This document shows, in pieces, positions 7,859 to 17,098 of a stretch of 64,000 bases of DNA. The notes beneath the pieces are model-generated. The model was not told the DNA's origin, did not search any database, and saw nothing but the letters and a program-made list of their open reading frames with translations. Source of the DNA: Microbacterium esteraromaticum. GTDB lineage: Bacteria > Actinomycetota > Actinomycetes > Actinomycetales > Microbacteriaceae. Numbering within the stretch: position 1 is the first letter of the stretch; each line of letters starts with the position of its first letter. Location: positions 59,970 through 123,969 of the forward strand of contig NZ_FUKO01000011.1 of NCBI RefSeq assembly GCF_900163815.1, written 5' to 3'. The translations under genes and the position numbers were made by a program.

Positions 7859-9397
7859 ATGACAACGCCGCGCGACGCCCGAACGTCGCCCGCCCCGGTG
7901 CTGGAACTGCGCGACATCCGCAAGTCGTTCGGCGCGAACACCGTTCTGAAGGGCGTGGATCTCACCCTCCGGCCCGGCCGGATCACCGCGCTCCTGGGAG
8001 CGAACGGCGCCGGGAAGTCCACCCTCATCAAGGCCCTCTCTGGCGTGCATCAGCCCACCGGCGGAGACATCCTGCTCGACGGCGCCCCGGTGCAGCTGGA
8101 GAACCCGATGGCCGCCTCCCGGCTGGGGGTGCGCACCGTGCACCAGCGGATCGACGACGCGATCATCCCCGGCCTCAGCGTCGCCGAGAACCTCGTCTTC
8201 GAGCAGATCGCGCTCGGCGAGACCCCCTCTGTCGCTTCGCCCAAGTCGCTGCTGCCCCGCGCCCGCAAGGTCGCCGCAGCCCTCGCACTCGACTGGGACG
8301 ACGCGTTCCTGCGCCAAGACGTCTTCGAGCTCGGCATCGCCGACTGCCAGATGCTTCTGCTGGCGCGTGCCCTCGTCACCGACCCCAAGGTGCTCATCCT
8401 CGACGAGCCCACCTCGACCCTGTCGCAGTCCGAGGCCGAGCGACTCTTCGAGACCATCCTCGAGCTGCGCGACCGGGGCGTCGCGATCTTGCATGTCTCG
8501 CACCGGCTCGCCGAGATCGACCAGCTCGCCGACGACATCGTGGTGCTGCGCGATGGTCGCATCACGGCGGCGCAGGAACGCCCGTTCGACTTCGCGGCGG
8601 CCGTTACCTCGATGCTGGGCGAAGGCGCCGAACGCGACATCGAGCAGCTGGTGCACCTGACCGGCGAGCAAGTCGCCCTCGAGATCGACGGCCTGCGGGT
8701 CTTCCCCGAAGCACCCGAGATGTCGGTGGCGCTGCGCAGCGGAGAGGTCACCGGTGTGATCGGACTGATCGGCGCCGGCAAGACCGAGCTGGCCGAGTAC
8801 GTGTTCGGCGAATCCACGGCGACCGGCACCGGCACGATGAAGCTCGGCGGCAAGGCGTACGCTCCCCGGCATCCGAAACACGCGATCGCGCGAGGGGTGT
8901 TCCTCGTGCCCGAGGACCGCGCCGCCCAGGGCATGCTGCCCGGCTGGTCGATCGCCCGCACCTTCTCGCTTCCCTTCCTCTCGCGCTTCGCGCGCGGCGC
9001 GATACTGCAACAGGGCTCCGAGACGACCCGTGCGGCGCAGGCGATCGCCGACTTCGGGGTGGTCTCGACCGGGCCCGGACAATCGGTGGATGCCCTCTCG
9101 GGCGGCAACCAGCAGAAGGTGATGGTGGCGCGCTGGATGCAGACCCCGCCCGAGGTGCTGCTGCTCGATGAGCCGTTCCGCGGCGTCGACATCGGCGCCC
9201 GGCGCGAGATCGCCAAGCGCGCACGCGAACAGGCGGCCGACGGCAGCTGCGTGGTGATGCTGTGCAGCGACGTCGACGAACTGCGCGAGATCGCCGACCG
9301 CGTGCTCGTCCTCGTCGAGGGACGCATCACCCTCGACGCCCGTATCGACACAGTTTCCGACGATGAGATCGTCCAGAGCATGACGGAGGTGGCCTGA
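7859..9397 (+). CDS. CUT2-type sugar ABC transporter ATPase (RbsA-like, two nucleotide-binding domains)
   Basis: A 512-residue duplicated ATPase. The N-half carries Walker A GANGAGKST (about residues 43-51) and Walker B VLILDEPTSTLS. Its signature motif is degenerate (FELGIADCQM). The C-half has an altered P-loop (GLIGAGKTE), the signature LSGGNQQKV and LLLDEPFRGVDIGARREI. Asymmetric halves of this sort are normal for RbsA/MglA-type proteins. It powers import with the SBP upstream and the single permease downstream; its stop is 1 bp from the permease ATG. GAGGAG lies about 11 bp before the start. Confidence 0.93.
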   Translation: MTTPRDARTSPAPVLELRDIRKSFGANTVLKGVDLTLRPGRITALLGANGAGKSTLIKALSGVHQPTGGDILLDGAPVQLENPMAASRLGVRTVHQRIDDAIIPGLSVAENLVFEQIALGETPSVASPKSLLPRARKVAAALALDWDDAFLRQDVFELGIADCQMLLLARALVTDPKVLILDEPTSTLSQSEAERLFETILELRDRGVAILHVSHRLAEIDQLADDIVVLRDGRITAAQERPFDFAAAVTSMLGEGAERDIEQLVHLTGEQVALEIDGLRVFPEAPEMSVALRSGEVTGVIGLIGAGKTELAEYVFGESTATGTGTMKLGGKAYAPRHPKHAIARGVFLVPEDRAAQGMLPGWSIARTFSLPFLSRFARGAILQQGSETTRAAQAIADFGVVSTGPGQSVDALSGGNQQKVMVARWMQTPPEVLLLDEPFRGVDIGARREIAKRAREQAADGSCVVMLCSDVDELREIADRVLVLVEGRITLDARIDTVSDDEIVQSMTEVA

Positions 9398-9398
9398 C

Positions 9399-10445
9399 AT
9401 GGCCGACACCACGACCGTTCGCGCACAGCAGCGCGAGACCCACCTGGGCGACGTCGTCCGTGACAGCGTGGTGAAGTACGGCTTCATTGCGGTGACGATC
9501 ATCGCGTTCGTCTTCTTCGCCTTCACCCAGCCCGCATTCGCCACCTCCGAGTCGCTGTTCTCGATGCTGAAGTTCGCATCGGTCACTGCGATCCTCGGGC
9601 TCGGCGTCATGTTCAGCATGATCGTCGGTGGCCTCGACCTGTCGATCGGCTCGGTCGCCGGGCTGGCCGTGCAACTCGTCGCCGTCACGATGGTCTTCTA
9701 CAACCTCACCGGCGTCACCGCAGTGAGCGTCGCGCTGATCGCCGGGCTGCTGGTCGGCGTGCTCAACGCCTTCCTGATCGTGGTGTGCAAGATCCCCGAC
9801 CTGCTCGCGACGCTGGGCGTGATGTTCGTCATCCAGGGTGTGAAGCTCATTCCCGTCGCCGGCCAGTCGGTGTCGTCCGGAATGATCCTGCCCAACGGCT
9901 CGACCGCCCCCGGCAAGTTCGACCCGACGTTCCTGCTCATCGACCGCGGCACCATCGGCCCGGTGCCGATCCCCGTCGTCATCATGCTCGTGCTGGTCGT
10001 CGCATCCTGGTTCGTGCTCACCCGCACCACCTGGGGCCGTGTGCTCTACGCGGTCGGCGCGAACCCCGAGGCGGCGCGCCTTTCGGGCATCCGCGTGGGG
10101 ATGTACCGCGGCAGCGCGTACGTCATCTCGGCACTGTTCGCGTCGGTCGCCGGCATCATCCTCGTCTCGCGCATCGGACAGGGTGATGTGAACGCCGGAT
10201 CGTCGAGCCTGCTCGAAGCCGTCGCGGTCGCCCTGGTCGGCACCTCGGTGCTCGGGATGGGCAAGCCGAACGCCTGGGGCACCCTGCTCGGTGCCGTGCT
10301 CATCGCGATCGTGCTGACCGGTATGACGATGGCCGGATTCCAGTACTACTTCCAGGACACAGCGAAGGGCCTCGTGCTGATCGTGGCGCTGCTGTTCTCG
10401 TTCACCCTGTCGCGCCGCAAGTCGCGGTACTCGCCCGCCACATAA
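9399..10445 (+). CDS. CUT2-type sugar ABC transporter permease (RbsC-like)
   Basis: A 348-residue BPD_transp_2 permease with about nine to ten membrane segments. The family hallmark MIVGGLDLSIGSVAGLAV follows the second hydrophobic stretch, and GMGKPNAWGTLLGA lies near the C-terminus. A homodimer should form the channel energised by the preceding RbsA-like ATPase. The ATG is 1 bp after the previous stop, so translation is coupled. Specificity is set by the binding protein, probably for a 5-modified ribose given the flanking mtnA and mtnK. Confidence 0.93.
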   Translation: MADTTTVRAQQRETHLGDVVRDSVVKYGFIAVTIIAFVFFAFTQPAFATSESLFSMLKFASVTAILGLGVMFSMIVGGLDLSIGSVAGLAVQLVAVTMVFYNLTGVTAVSVALIAGLLVGVLNAFLIVVCKIPDLLATLGVMFVIQGVKLIPVAGQSVSSGMILPNGSTAPGKFDPTFLLIDRGTIGPVPIPVVIMLVLVVASWFVLTRTTWGRVLYAVGANPEAARLSGIRVGMYRGSAYVISALFASVAGIILVSRIGQGDVNAGSSSLLEAVAVALVGTSVLGMGKPNAWGTLLGAVLIAIVLTGMTMAGFQYYFQDTAKGLVLIVALLFSFTLSRRKSRYSPAT

Positions 10446-10487
10446 GCGACAGCATACCCATCCATCCCGCTACGAAGGAACGGACAC

Positions 10488-11708
10488 ATGTCCCAAGAGT
10501 ACGAATTTCTCGCCGAGGCGAACATCGGCGAGTACATCACCGCTCACCCCGAACTGCGCCAGCGCATCGACGGCGACAACCTGGCGCAGATCCGCGAGAT
10601 CGGTGATGGCAACCTCAATCTCGTCTTCCACGTCCTCGACAACAACGGTCGCTCGCTGATCCTGAAGCAGGCGCTGCCATACGTGCGCATGACAGGCGAA
10701 GGCTGGCCGATGACTCCGGACCGTGCGCGGCGCGAGGCCGAGTCGCTGGTCGCCCACGGCGCGGTCAATCCCGACCTCGTCGTCGAAGTCATCAGCTACG
10801 ACAACGATCAGTACATTCTCGCGCTCGAAGACTTGTCAGACCACCGTGTCTGGCGCGGTGCGCTGAACGACGGCGAGTGCCACGACGGGGTCGCCGCGGA
10901 ACTCGGGCGCTACGTTGCAGGGGTTGCTGTGGGCACCTCGGTACTCGGGCAGCCCCGCGGGGAGGTCGCCGACATCGCGGCGCGTTCGCAAAACGCGGAG
11001 TTGTGTGTCGTGACCGAGGATCTGGTCTTCACCGAGCCGGTCTTTGATATCGGTCGCAACACAGTGCTGCCCGATAACGAAGCCGACGCGGCGGCTCTTG
11101 CCGCGGATGCGACGTTCGCAACGGCAATGAGCGAGGCCAAATGGCGCTTCATGACGAGGGCCGAGGCACTGATCCACGGTGACCTCCACACGGGATCGGT
11201 CATGGTGCGCGGCACGGGTCTGCGCGGTGAGACCACCGAATCGGTGAAGGTGTTCGACTCGGAGTTCGCGTTCTACGGCCCCGTGGCCTTCGACCTCGGA
11301 GCGCTCTTCGCCAACTACGCCTTCGCCGCTGCACGCGCTCAGGCGCTCGGCGAGCGCGAGCGTGCCGAATGGGCGCTATCGCTGATCGAGCAGACCTGGC
11401 AGGGGTTCGAGGAGACTTATCTTGCCGGCGCAAAGAGTTGGCACGAAACACGTCTGTTTGATGGCGCGTTTGCGCAACGCCGCATAGCTGACACACTTCG
11501 CGAGTCTGCGCTGTTCGCTTCGGCGAAGATGGCCCGGCGCATCGTCGGAGCGGCGAAAGTGGCAGACATCGAGACGCTGGACTCGTCTGTGCGCGCCCCG
11601 GCCGCCCGCTCGGTACTCACCGCCGCTCGGGCTCTGGCAGCGGCGTGGACAGAAGTATCTTCAGTCTCCGACATCCGCAACACTCTCAGCGCTCACTTGT
11701 TGCAGTGA
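10488..11708 (+). CDS. mtnK: S-methyl-5-thioribose kinase-type sugar kinase
   Basis: A 406-residue kinase of the MtnK/choline-kinase-like (APH) fold. It shows the nucleotide loop REIGDGNLNLVFHV (residues about 36-49), the lysine region LILKQALPYVR, the catalytic loop IHGDLHTGSVMV, and VFDSEFAFYGPVAFDLG, the MtnK-specific metal-binding motif. It phosphorylates C1 of 5-methylthioribose or 5-deoxyribose to supply the substrate of the MtnA-type isomerase encoded at the head of the same operon. AAGGAACGG precedes the ATG, and a long hairpin follows the gene. Confidence 0.9.
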   Translation: MSQEYEFLAEANIGEYITAHPELRQRIDGDNLAQIREIGDGNLNLVFHVLDNNGRSLILKQALPYVRMTGEGWPMTPDRARREAESLVAHGAVNPDLVVEVISYDNDQYILALEDLSDHRVWRGALNDGECHDGVAAELGRYVAGVAVGTSVLGQPRGEVADIAARSQNAELCVVTEDLVFTEPVFDIGRNTVLPDNEADAAALAADATFATAMSEAKWRFMTRAEALIHGDLHTGSVMVRGTGLRGETTESVKVFDSEFAFYGPVAFDLGALFANYAFAAARAQALGERERAEWALSLIEQTWQGFEETYLAGAKSWHETRLFDGAFAQRRIADTLRESALFASAKMARRIVGAAKVADIETLDSSVRAPAARSVLTAARALAAAWTEVSSVSDIRNTLSAHLLQ

Positions 11709-11742
11709 CTTCGTGGGCTGGCCACACCCGCGGACCCGTCGA

Positions 11743-11779
11743 ATGACGGCGAGATCCTCCGATGATCTCGCCGTCATTG
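11743..11779. terminator. Strong hairpin terminator after the mtnK operon, bidirectional
   Basis: A 15-bp perfect stem (AATGACGGCGAGATC and its complement) with a 7-nt loop lies 34 bp after the mtnK stop and 21 bp beyond the stop of the convergent tfoX-like gene. There is no clear U-tract, as is common in actinobacteria. It probably ends both transcripts. Confidence 0.7.
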
Positions 11780-11800
11780 CGCAAACCGGCACGCGGTCGG

Positions 11801-12133
11801 CTAGCCACCTGCCTGCCCCGCATGAAACGCCAACGCCCGCCCGAGCCATTCCCCGAGCCCCGGCCCTTCGAGCACGTCCGACCGGACGCTGATCCAACCC
11901 GCACCCATCGGCCGATCCGCCCCCATCAACGCCTCATGCGCACCCGGCTCGTCAAGCAGGCGCTCACTGTCCGCCGGATCAATGCGCAGCAGCAACTCAC
12001 CGTCGTTGCGGACGGCAACCAGCATCCGCTCGTCGACCATGAAAGAGACGCCGCCGAACATCTTCACCTCGCGGGGGCTTCGATCGCGTAGCGCCTCTCG
12101 GACGCGCCGCATCAGGTCAAGCTGTGCGCTCAT
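11801..12133 (-). CDS. TfoX/Sxy N-terminal domain protein
   Basis: A 110-residue protein matching the single TfoX N-terminal domain: VKMFGGVSFMVDERMLVAV followed by GELLLRIDP. In proteobacteria TfoX regulates competence. Short actinobacterial homologues like this one lack the C-terminal domain and have no established function. The start at 12133 (MSAQLDLMRRV) is preferred over a Cys/Arg-rich upstream extension unlike any domain. It is convergent with the mtnK operon and upstream of nothing obviously linked. Confidence 0.8.
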   Translation of the reverse strand: MSAQLDLMRRVREALRDRSPREVKMFGGVSFMVDERMLVAVRNDGELLLRIDPADSERLLDEPGAHEALMGADRPMGAGWISVRSDVLEGPGLGEWLGRALAFHAGQAGG

Positions 12134-12277
12134 GAACGCACCCCACGACCGAGCACCGCGAAAACGCCGCGCGCATCGGCAAGCAGAGCAACAGCCACAG
12201 CCCCTCCTCAGCACGGCATCGATACCTGAGAATCGCACCCATACCCGCCGAGATCAAGAGGTCTTGCGATCACCGCC

Positions 12278-12808
12278 TCATCGCGGGCGGTTGCGCACGA
12301 TCCGCGTCTTGCCGGGGGCGTGCGGGTCGATCACGTCGGTTGAGGGCGCGACCGTCGGCCCCACCGGAATCGCCGCCAGCGACCGAGCCTCATCCAACAA
12401 GAACACCGTCTCGGTCGACCTGATGCAACGCCACTTCGCCAACTGACCCGAAACCAGCTGATGAAGCTCGGCCACATCGGTGGCCCGCACCAGCAGCATC
12501 GCGTCGTGCTCGCCGGCGATCGCGCCGAAGTATTCGAGCCCGTCGATCTCGCCGATCGAGCTGCGGAACTCATCCCACCGGTTCTGCTCGACCGTCACGA
12601 ACACCATCGCGGCGATGCCCAAGCCCACCGCCCGCGGGTCGACCTGCGCGCTGAAACCGGTGATCACCCCCGAGTCGACCAGCCGCTCCAGCCGCTGGTA
12701 TGCATTCGACCTCGAGATGCCGAGTTGCACCGCGAGCGTGTTGACCGAGAGACGGCCATCGTGCCTCAGCAGGTCGATCATCCGGTGGTGAATTTCGTCG
12801 AGTTTCAT
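12278..12808 (-). CDS. Lrp/AsnC-family transcriptional regulator
   Basis: A 176-residue regulator. Residues 1-55 form the AsnC-type HTH (DLLRHDGRLSVNTLAVQLGI, then SRSNAYQRLERLVDSGVI), and residues about 65-145 form the RAM ligand domain (AMVFVTVEQN, GEHDAMLLVRATD). A 30-residue tail is unusual in length but unremarkable in content. The start at 12808 has GAGGA just upstream. Divergent from the oligopeptide importer operon, it probably controls that operon in response to an amino acid, and itself. Confidence 0.9.
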   Translation of the reverse strand: MKLDEIHHRMIDLLRHDGRLSVNTLAVQLGISRSNAYQRLERLVDSGVITGFSAQVDPRAVGLGIAAMVFVTVEQNRWDEFRSSIGEIDGLEYFGAIAGEHDAMLLVRATDVAELHQLVSGQLAKWRCIRSTETVFLLDEARSLAAIPVGPTVAPSTDVIDPHAPGKTRIVRNRPR

Positions 12809-12885
12809 TCTGTCCTCGCATTCCAGGCAACTGGCTCCGAATCCTGGACAAAATGTCTCATCCGTATGATCGGTGCGCACATAGC

Positions 12886-12897
12886 GCTAATATTAGC
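12886..12897. promoter_or_regulatory. AT-rich palindrome in the lrp / peptide-importer intergenic region
   Basis: GCTAATATTAGC is a perfect 12-bp palindrome, markedly AT-rich for this genome, between the divergent lrp-like gene and the importer operon. Lrp-family proteins favour such partly symmetric AT-rich sites, so this is a candidate operator. A possible plus-strand TTGGCA starts at 12905. Confidence 0.4.
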
Positions 12898-12964
12898 CGA
12901 CGAGTTGGCACAAAACGGCGGCAGTGCGTCATACTTTCCCCTAGTGAGCTTGCAAGGAGGCAAC

Positions 12965-13882
12965 GTGGCGAAGTATGTGGCGAAGCGTGTTGCTTTCATG
13001 CTCGTTGCCCTGTGGATCATCGCCACCCTCACCTTCTTCATGATGCACGCGGTGCCCGGCGGCCCCTTCACCTCCGACCGCAACCTGCCGCCCGCAGTCG
13101 AGGCAGCACTGCAGCAGAAATACCACCTCAACGACCCGATCCTGGTGCAGTACGGCAACTACATGCTCGGCCTGCTGAGGCTCGACCTGGGCCCGTCGTT
13201 CAAGTACGAGGGAATGCAGGTGAACGAGCTGATCGCCTCGGGCTTTCCGCTCTCCGCCCAGCTCGGCGCCCTCACCGTCGGCTTCGCCCTGCTGATCGCC
13301 CTCCCCCTGGGAGTGATCGCCGCCGTGCGCCACGGACGCTGGCAAGACCTCGTGACCATGGTGCTGGCGACCATCGGCGTCGCCCTGCCCTCGTTCGTCA
13401 TCGCGACGCTGCTGATCTACGTCTTCTCGCTCAAACTCGAAGTGCTGCCCGCCTTCGGCCTTGACAGTCCCGAGGCGTACATCATGCCGATCATCGCCGG
13501 CTGCGGGTTCGCGCTCGCCTTCATCACCCGCCTGGTGCGCGCGAGCCTGCTCGATGAGATGGGCCGCGACTACATCCGCACCGCGAAGGCGAAAGGTCTG
13601 CACCCGGCCGCCATCGTGCTGCGCCACGGTCTGCGCAACGCCCTCATCCCCGTGCTCGCCGTGCTCGGCCCGATCCTCGCCGGCCTCATCACCGGGTCGT
13701 TCGTGATCGAGAAGATCTTCGCGATCCCCGGCCTCGGCCAGCACTACGTCAACTCGATCTCGAACCGCGACTACACCGCGATCATGGGCGTCACCGTATT
13801 CTACGCCGCGATCCTCATCGCAATGATGTTCCTGGTCGACATCCTCTACAGCATGATCGACCCGCGAATAAGGCTGAAATGA
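12965..13882 (+). CDS. Oligopeptide/dipeptide ABC transporter permease (DppB/OppB-like)
   Basis: A 305-residue permease with about six membrane segments. The first segment (VAFMLVALWIIATLTFFMMHAV, split here only as description) is followed by an external loop containing PGGPF, typical of OppB/DppB proteins. The EAA-type cytoplasmic loop reads YIRTAKAKGL. The GTG start at 12965 lies 4 bp after AAGGAGG; the frame is open 500 bp further upstream through the lrp gene, which I reject. It is the first gene of a five-gene peptide importer operon divergent from an Lrp-type regulator. Confidence 0.92.
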   Translation: MAKYVAKRVAFMLVALWIIATLTFFMMHAVPGGPFTSDRNLPPAVEAALQQKYHLNDPILVQYGNYMLGLLRLDLGPSFKYEGMQVNELIASGFPLSAQLGALTVGFALLIALPLGVIAAVRHGRWQDLVTMVLATIGVALPSFVIATLLIYVFSLKLEVLPAFGLDSPEAYIMPIIAGCGFALAFITRLVRASLLDEMGRDYIRTAKAKGLHPAAIVLRHGLRNALIPVLAVLGPILAGLITGSFVIEKIFAIPGLGQHYVNSISNRDYTAIMGVTVFYAAILIAMMFLVDILYSMIDPRIRLK

Positions 13883-13907
13883 AAGCATCCGAGATGAGGT
13901 CCGCGCA

Positions 13908-15086
13908 GTGACCCAGGTCATGGACCCCCTTCTGACGACCGACCCCTGGGCGCCGGCAATCCGCGCCGATGACATCCAGACCCGCCTGAGCGGACCCAGC
14001 GAATCGTATCTGCGCACCACCCTGAAGCGTTTCCTGCGCCGGCCATCCGCCATCGTCGGCGCCGTCGTGGTTCTCTTGCTCGCGCTCTTCGCCTTCGTCG
14101 GCCCGCTTCTGTCGCCCTACTCCTACGACGAGCAGAACCTCGACCACGTCAACCTTCCCCCGGTTATCACCGCCACCGAAGTCGACGGCCGCTTCTTCGC
14201 CCCGACTCAGGGCCTGGGCCTGATCGAACTGAGCTCGTCCGGTCACCTGCTCGAGACCATCGAGTCCGGCGTCGATGATCCCGTTGCGAAGCGCATGACG
14301 TTCACCGTCAGCGGCGGCAGCGAGATCGCGATCAATTACCGCGTCAAACCGCCCGTGCTCATGCAGAACGGCAGCACCCTGACGAGCACCACGCTGATGT
14401 GGAACGCCGACCACGTGTTCGGCACCGATGGGCTCGGCCGCGACATGCTCACGCGTCTCATGCTCGGTCTGCAGATCTCCCTGCTCATCGCCATCATCGC
14501 CATGGCCGTGAACCTCTTCATCGGCGTCATCTACGGCGGCATCTCCGGCTACCTCGGCGGCAACGTCGATGCGGTCATGATGCGCATCGTCGACATCGTC
14601 AGCACCATCCCGCTGATCCTGTACGTCGTACTGATCCAAGTGCTTCTGTCGAGCTCAGCCGGGTTCCTGAGTATCGTCATCGCCCTGTCGACGGTGTACT
14701 GGGTCGACATGGCCCGCGTCGTGCGCGGGCAGGTGCTCACCATCCGTCAGCGAGAGTTCGTCGCAGCGGCGCAGACGATGGGCACCAGCAATGCGCGCAT
14801 CCTTGGGCAGCACATCATCCCGCACGTGACGGGCTCCATCGTGGTCACCGCGACCATGCTGATCCCCTCTGCGATCTTCATCGAAGCGTTCATGAGCTTC
14901 ATCGGGCTCGGTGTCGCCGCTCCGATGGCAAGCCTGGGCACCATGGCCAACGACGCGCTGGCGACTCTGCGCTCTTCGCCCTTCCAGCTGTTCATCCCGG
15001 CCGGGGCGATCGCCGTGCTCATGTTCTCTTTCAACTTCATCGGCGACGGTCTGCGTGACGCACTCGACCCGCGGCAGAACAGGTAG
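13908..15086 (+). CDS. Oligopeptide/dipeptide ABC transporter permease (DppC/OppC-like) with an enlarged first external loop
   Basis: A 392-residue permease, longer than the usual 280-310. After the first membrane segment (about 48-68) and the normal SPY element comes roughly 80 extra residues (about 86-168, with FFAPTQGLGLIELSSSGHLL and FTVSGGSEIAINYRV) before the conserved VFGTDGLGRDM. The remaining core is standard, with EAA loop FVAAAQTMGTSNARI. The insertion should lie on the outer face, where it could contact the binding protein. The start is GTG at 13908 with GATGAGG upstream; ATG at 13920 is an alternative. It partners the permease upstream. Confidence 0.92.
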   Translation: MTQVMDPLLTTDPWAPAIRADDIQTRLSGPSESYLRTTLKRFLRRPSAIVGAVVVLLLALFAFVGPLLSPYSYDEQNLDHVNLPPVITATEVDGRFFAPTQGLGLIELSSSGHLLETIESGVDDPVAKRMTFTVSGGSEIAINYRVKPPVLMQNGSTLTSTTLMWNADHVFGTDGLGRDMLTRLMLGLQISLLIAIIAMAVNLFIGVIYGGISGYLGGNVDAVMMRIVDIVSTIPLILYVVLIQVLLSSSAGFLSIVIALSTVYWVDMARVVRGQVLTIRQREFVAAAQTMGTSNARILGQHIIPHVTGSIVVTATMLIPSAIFIEAFMSFIGLGVAAPMASLGTMANDALATLRSSPFQLFIPAGAIAVLMFSFNFIGDGLRDALDPRQNR

Positions 15087-15090
15087 AGGA

Positions 15091-16113
15091 ATGAGCGCGA
15101 ACATACTCGAGGTCGAAGACCTGCACACTTCCTTCTTCACTCGCAAGGGAGAGGTGAAGGCCGTGCGCGGCGTCAGCTTCGATCTGGCAGAAGGCGAAAC
15201 ACTCGGCATCGTCGGCGAATCCGGCAGCGGCAAGAGCGTCACCGCGATGTCGATCATGCAGTTGCTCGCCCACAGTGGCCGCATCGTCGGCGGATCGGTG
15301 CGCTTCGATGGCGACGACCTCGCCACCCTCAGCGACCGACAGCTGCGCGCTGTTCGCGGTGCACGCATCGCGATGATCTTCCAAGACCCGATGTCGAGCC
15401 TGAACCCGCTCATCCCGGTGGGCAAGCAGGTGCGCGAGCTGCTCGACACTCACACCGACATGACCAAAGCGCAGGCTAAGGAACGTGTTCTCGAGCTGTT
15501 CCGCATGGTGCGGATCTCCGAGCCCGAACGGCGATACTCCTCCTACCCGCACGAGTTCTCCGGCGGGATGCGCCAGCGTGTGATGATCGCGATGGCGCTG
15601 GCCTGCGAACCCGATGTGCTCATCGCCGACGAACCGACCACCGCGCTCGACGTGACGATCCAGGACCAGATCCTGCGCATCCTGCGTCGCCTGCAGGCGG
15701 AACTGGGCATGAGCGTGATCTTCATCACCCACGACCTCGGCGTCGTCGCCGAAGTCTGCTCACGCGTGGCCGTGATGTACGGCGGTCAGATCATCGAAGA
15801 GGGCACCCTCGAAGAGATCTACACCAAGACCGCCCACCCGTACACGCTCGGGCTGCTGAACTCTCGGCCGCGGATCGACGGCGACCGCGACGAACGCCTG
15901 GAATCGATCCCCGGGACTCCGCCCGACCTGATGTTCCCGCCCCGCGGATGCGCGTTCGCCGATCGCTGCGCATTCGCGCGGCAGATCTGCCAGACCACGC
16001 CTCCCGAAGTCACCCAGCTGTCTGAGACGCACACCTCGCGCTGCCACTTACTCTCACCCGATGCCCCGATCGAGAACAACCCGTTCACCGAGCTGAGGAC
16101 TGCACATGCTTGA
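15091..16113 (+). CDS. Oligopeptide ABC transporter ATPase (OppD/DppD-like)
   Basis: A 340-residue ATPase. Walker A is GESGSGKSV (about residues 41-49), the signature FSGGMRQRV, and Walker [13 protein letters not shown], with the switch histidine in IFITHDLG. The C-terminal oligopeptide/dipeptide extension ends in a cysteine-rich segment ([14 protein letters not shown]), which binds an Fe-S cluster in some relatives. The start at 15091 overlaps AGAGGA at the end of the previous gene; the reading frame continues upstream into the permease without meaning. Its end overlaps the next ATPase gene by 8 bp. Confidence 0.94.
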   Translation: MSANILEVEDLHTSFFTRKGEVKAVRGVSFDLAEGETLGIVGESGSGKSVTAMSIMQLLAHSGRIVGGSVRFDGDDLATLSDRQLRAVRGARIAMIFQDPMSSLNPLIPVGKQVRELLDTHTDMTKAQAKERVLELFRMVRISEPERRYSSYPHEFSGGMRQRVMIAMALACEPDVLIADEPTTALDVTIQDQILRILRRLQAELGMSVIFITHDLGVVAEVCSRVAVMYGGQIIEEGTLEEIYTKTAHPYTLGLLNSRPRIDGDRDERLESIPGTPPDLMFPPRGCAFADRCAFARQICQTTPPEVTQLSETHTSRCHLLSPDAPIENNPFTELRTAHA

Positions 16114-17059
16114 GGTCGAAGGCCTGGTGAAGCACTTTCCGGTCAGCGGTAAGCGCGGCTCAGTCGTGCATGCCGTCGACGACGTGAGCTTCTCAGTGGG
16201 CGCCGGCAAGACGCTCGGCCTCGTCGGCGAATCCGGATGCGGTAAATCGACCGTCGCCCGCACCATCATCCGCATGTACGAACCGACCGCCGGCAGCATC
16301 CGCATCGACGGCATCGAGATCGCCCATATGAAGGAGCGTCAGCTGCGGCCCATCCGGCCGAAGATCCAGATGATCTTCCAGGACCCGGCCTCATCGCTGA
16401 ACGACCGAATGACCATCGGCGAAGTCCTCGCCGAGCCCTTGATCGCACAGCGGATCGTGCGCAGCGTCCGCGAAGGGCGCGAGCTCATCACCGACATCCT
16501 CGAAGCGGTGGGCCTCTCCGCCCAGCACATCGGGCGCTATCCGCACGAGTTCTCGGGCGGGCAACGGCAGCGCATCGGCATCGCACGGGCGCTGATCCTC
16601 AACCCGCAGGTCATCATCGCCGACGAGGCGATCTCGGCGCTCGACGTCTCGGTGCAGGCGCAGGTCATCAACCTGCTGCGCGACATCCAAGAGCAGCACG
16701 AGATCACCTACCTCTTCATCGCGCACGACCTCGCCATGGTGCGGCACGTCTCCGACCAGGTCGGCGTGATGTATCTCGGGCAGCTCGTCGAGCTCTCCGA
16801 GAGCGAAGAGATCTATCAGAACCCCCTGCACCCCTACACCCAGGGGCTGCTGCGCGCCGTGCCCGCGGCCGATCCGTTCACGAAGCGGGCGCGCACCGAA
16901 GCATCCATCGACGGCGACATCCCGAGCCCCATCGAGCCGCCCAGCGGATGCCGATTCCGCACCCGCTGCCCACTCGCCCAAGAGGTCTGCGCCGCCGTCG
17001 TGCCCGAGATGCGCGACGTCGGCGGCGGCCATCGCGTCGCCTGCCACATGGTCGCCTGA
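16106..17059 (+). CDS. Oligopeptide ABC transporter ATPase (OppF/DppF-like)
   Basis: A 317-residue ATPase that pairs with the OppD-like protein. Walker A is GESGCGKST (about residues 40-48), the signature FSGGQRQRI, and Walker [13 protein letters not shown], where the usual DEPVSALD proline is replaced by alanine. The histidine switch is FIAHDLAMV. The C-terminal extension carries [15 protein letters not shown]. The DEAIS form occurs in a minority of family members and need not abolish activity. It overlaps the upstream gene by 8 bp. Confidence 0.93.
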   Translation: MLEVEGLVKHFPVSGKRGSVVHAVDDVSFSVGAGKTLGLVGESGCGKSTVARTIIRMYEPTAGSIRIDGIEIAHMKERQLRPIRPKIQMIFQDPASSLNDRMTIGEVLAEPLIAQRIVRSVREGRELITDILEAVGLSAQHIGRYPHEFSGGQRQRIGIARALILNPQVIIADEAISALDVSVQAQVINLLRDIQEQHEITYLFIAHDLAMVRHVSDQVGVMYLGQLVELSESEEIYQNPLHPYTQGLLRAVPAADPFTKRARTEASIDGDIPSPIEPPSGCRFRTRCPLAQEVCAAVVPEMRDVGGGHRVACHMVA

Positions 17060-17098
17060 ATTCTCTACCCTGCACCCCTGCTACCGAAGGAGATATAG

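Noticed and set aside
7838..9688. 616-residue frame antisense to the RbsA-like gene and the start of the permease gene
   Set aside because: It spans two convincing genes, including their Walker motifs, and has no recognisable motif or RBS of its own.
12461..12964. Long N-terminal extension of the DppB-like permease
   Set aside because: It would run antisense through the lrp-type gene; AAGGAGG and a GTG at 12965 give the natural start at the first membrane helix.
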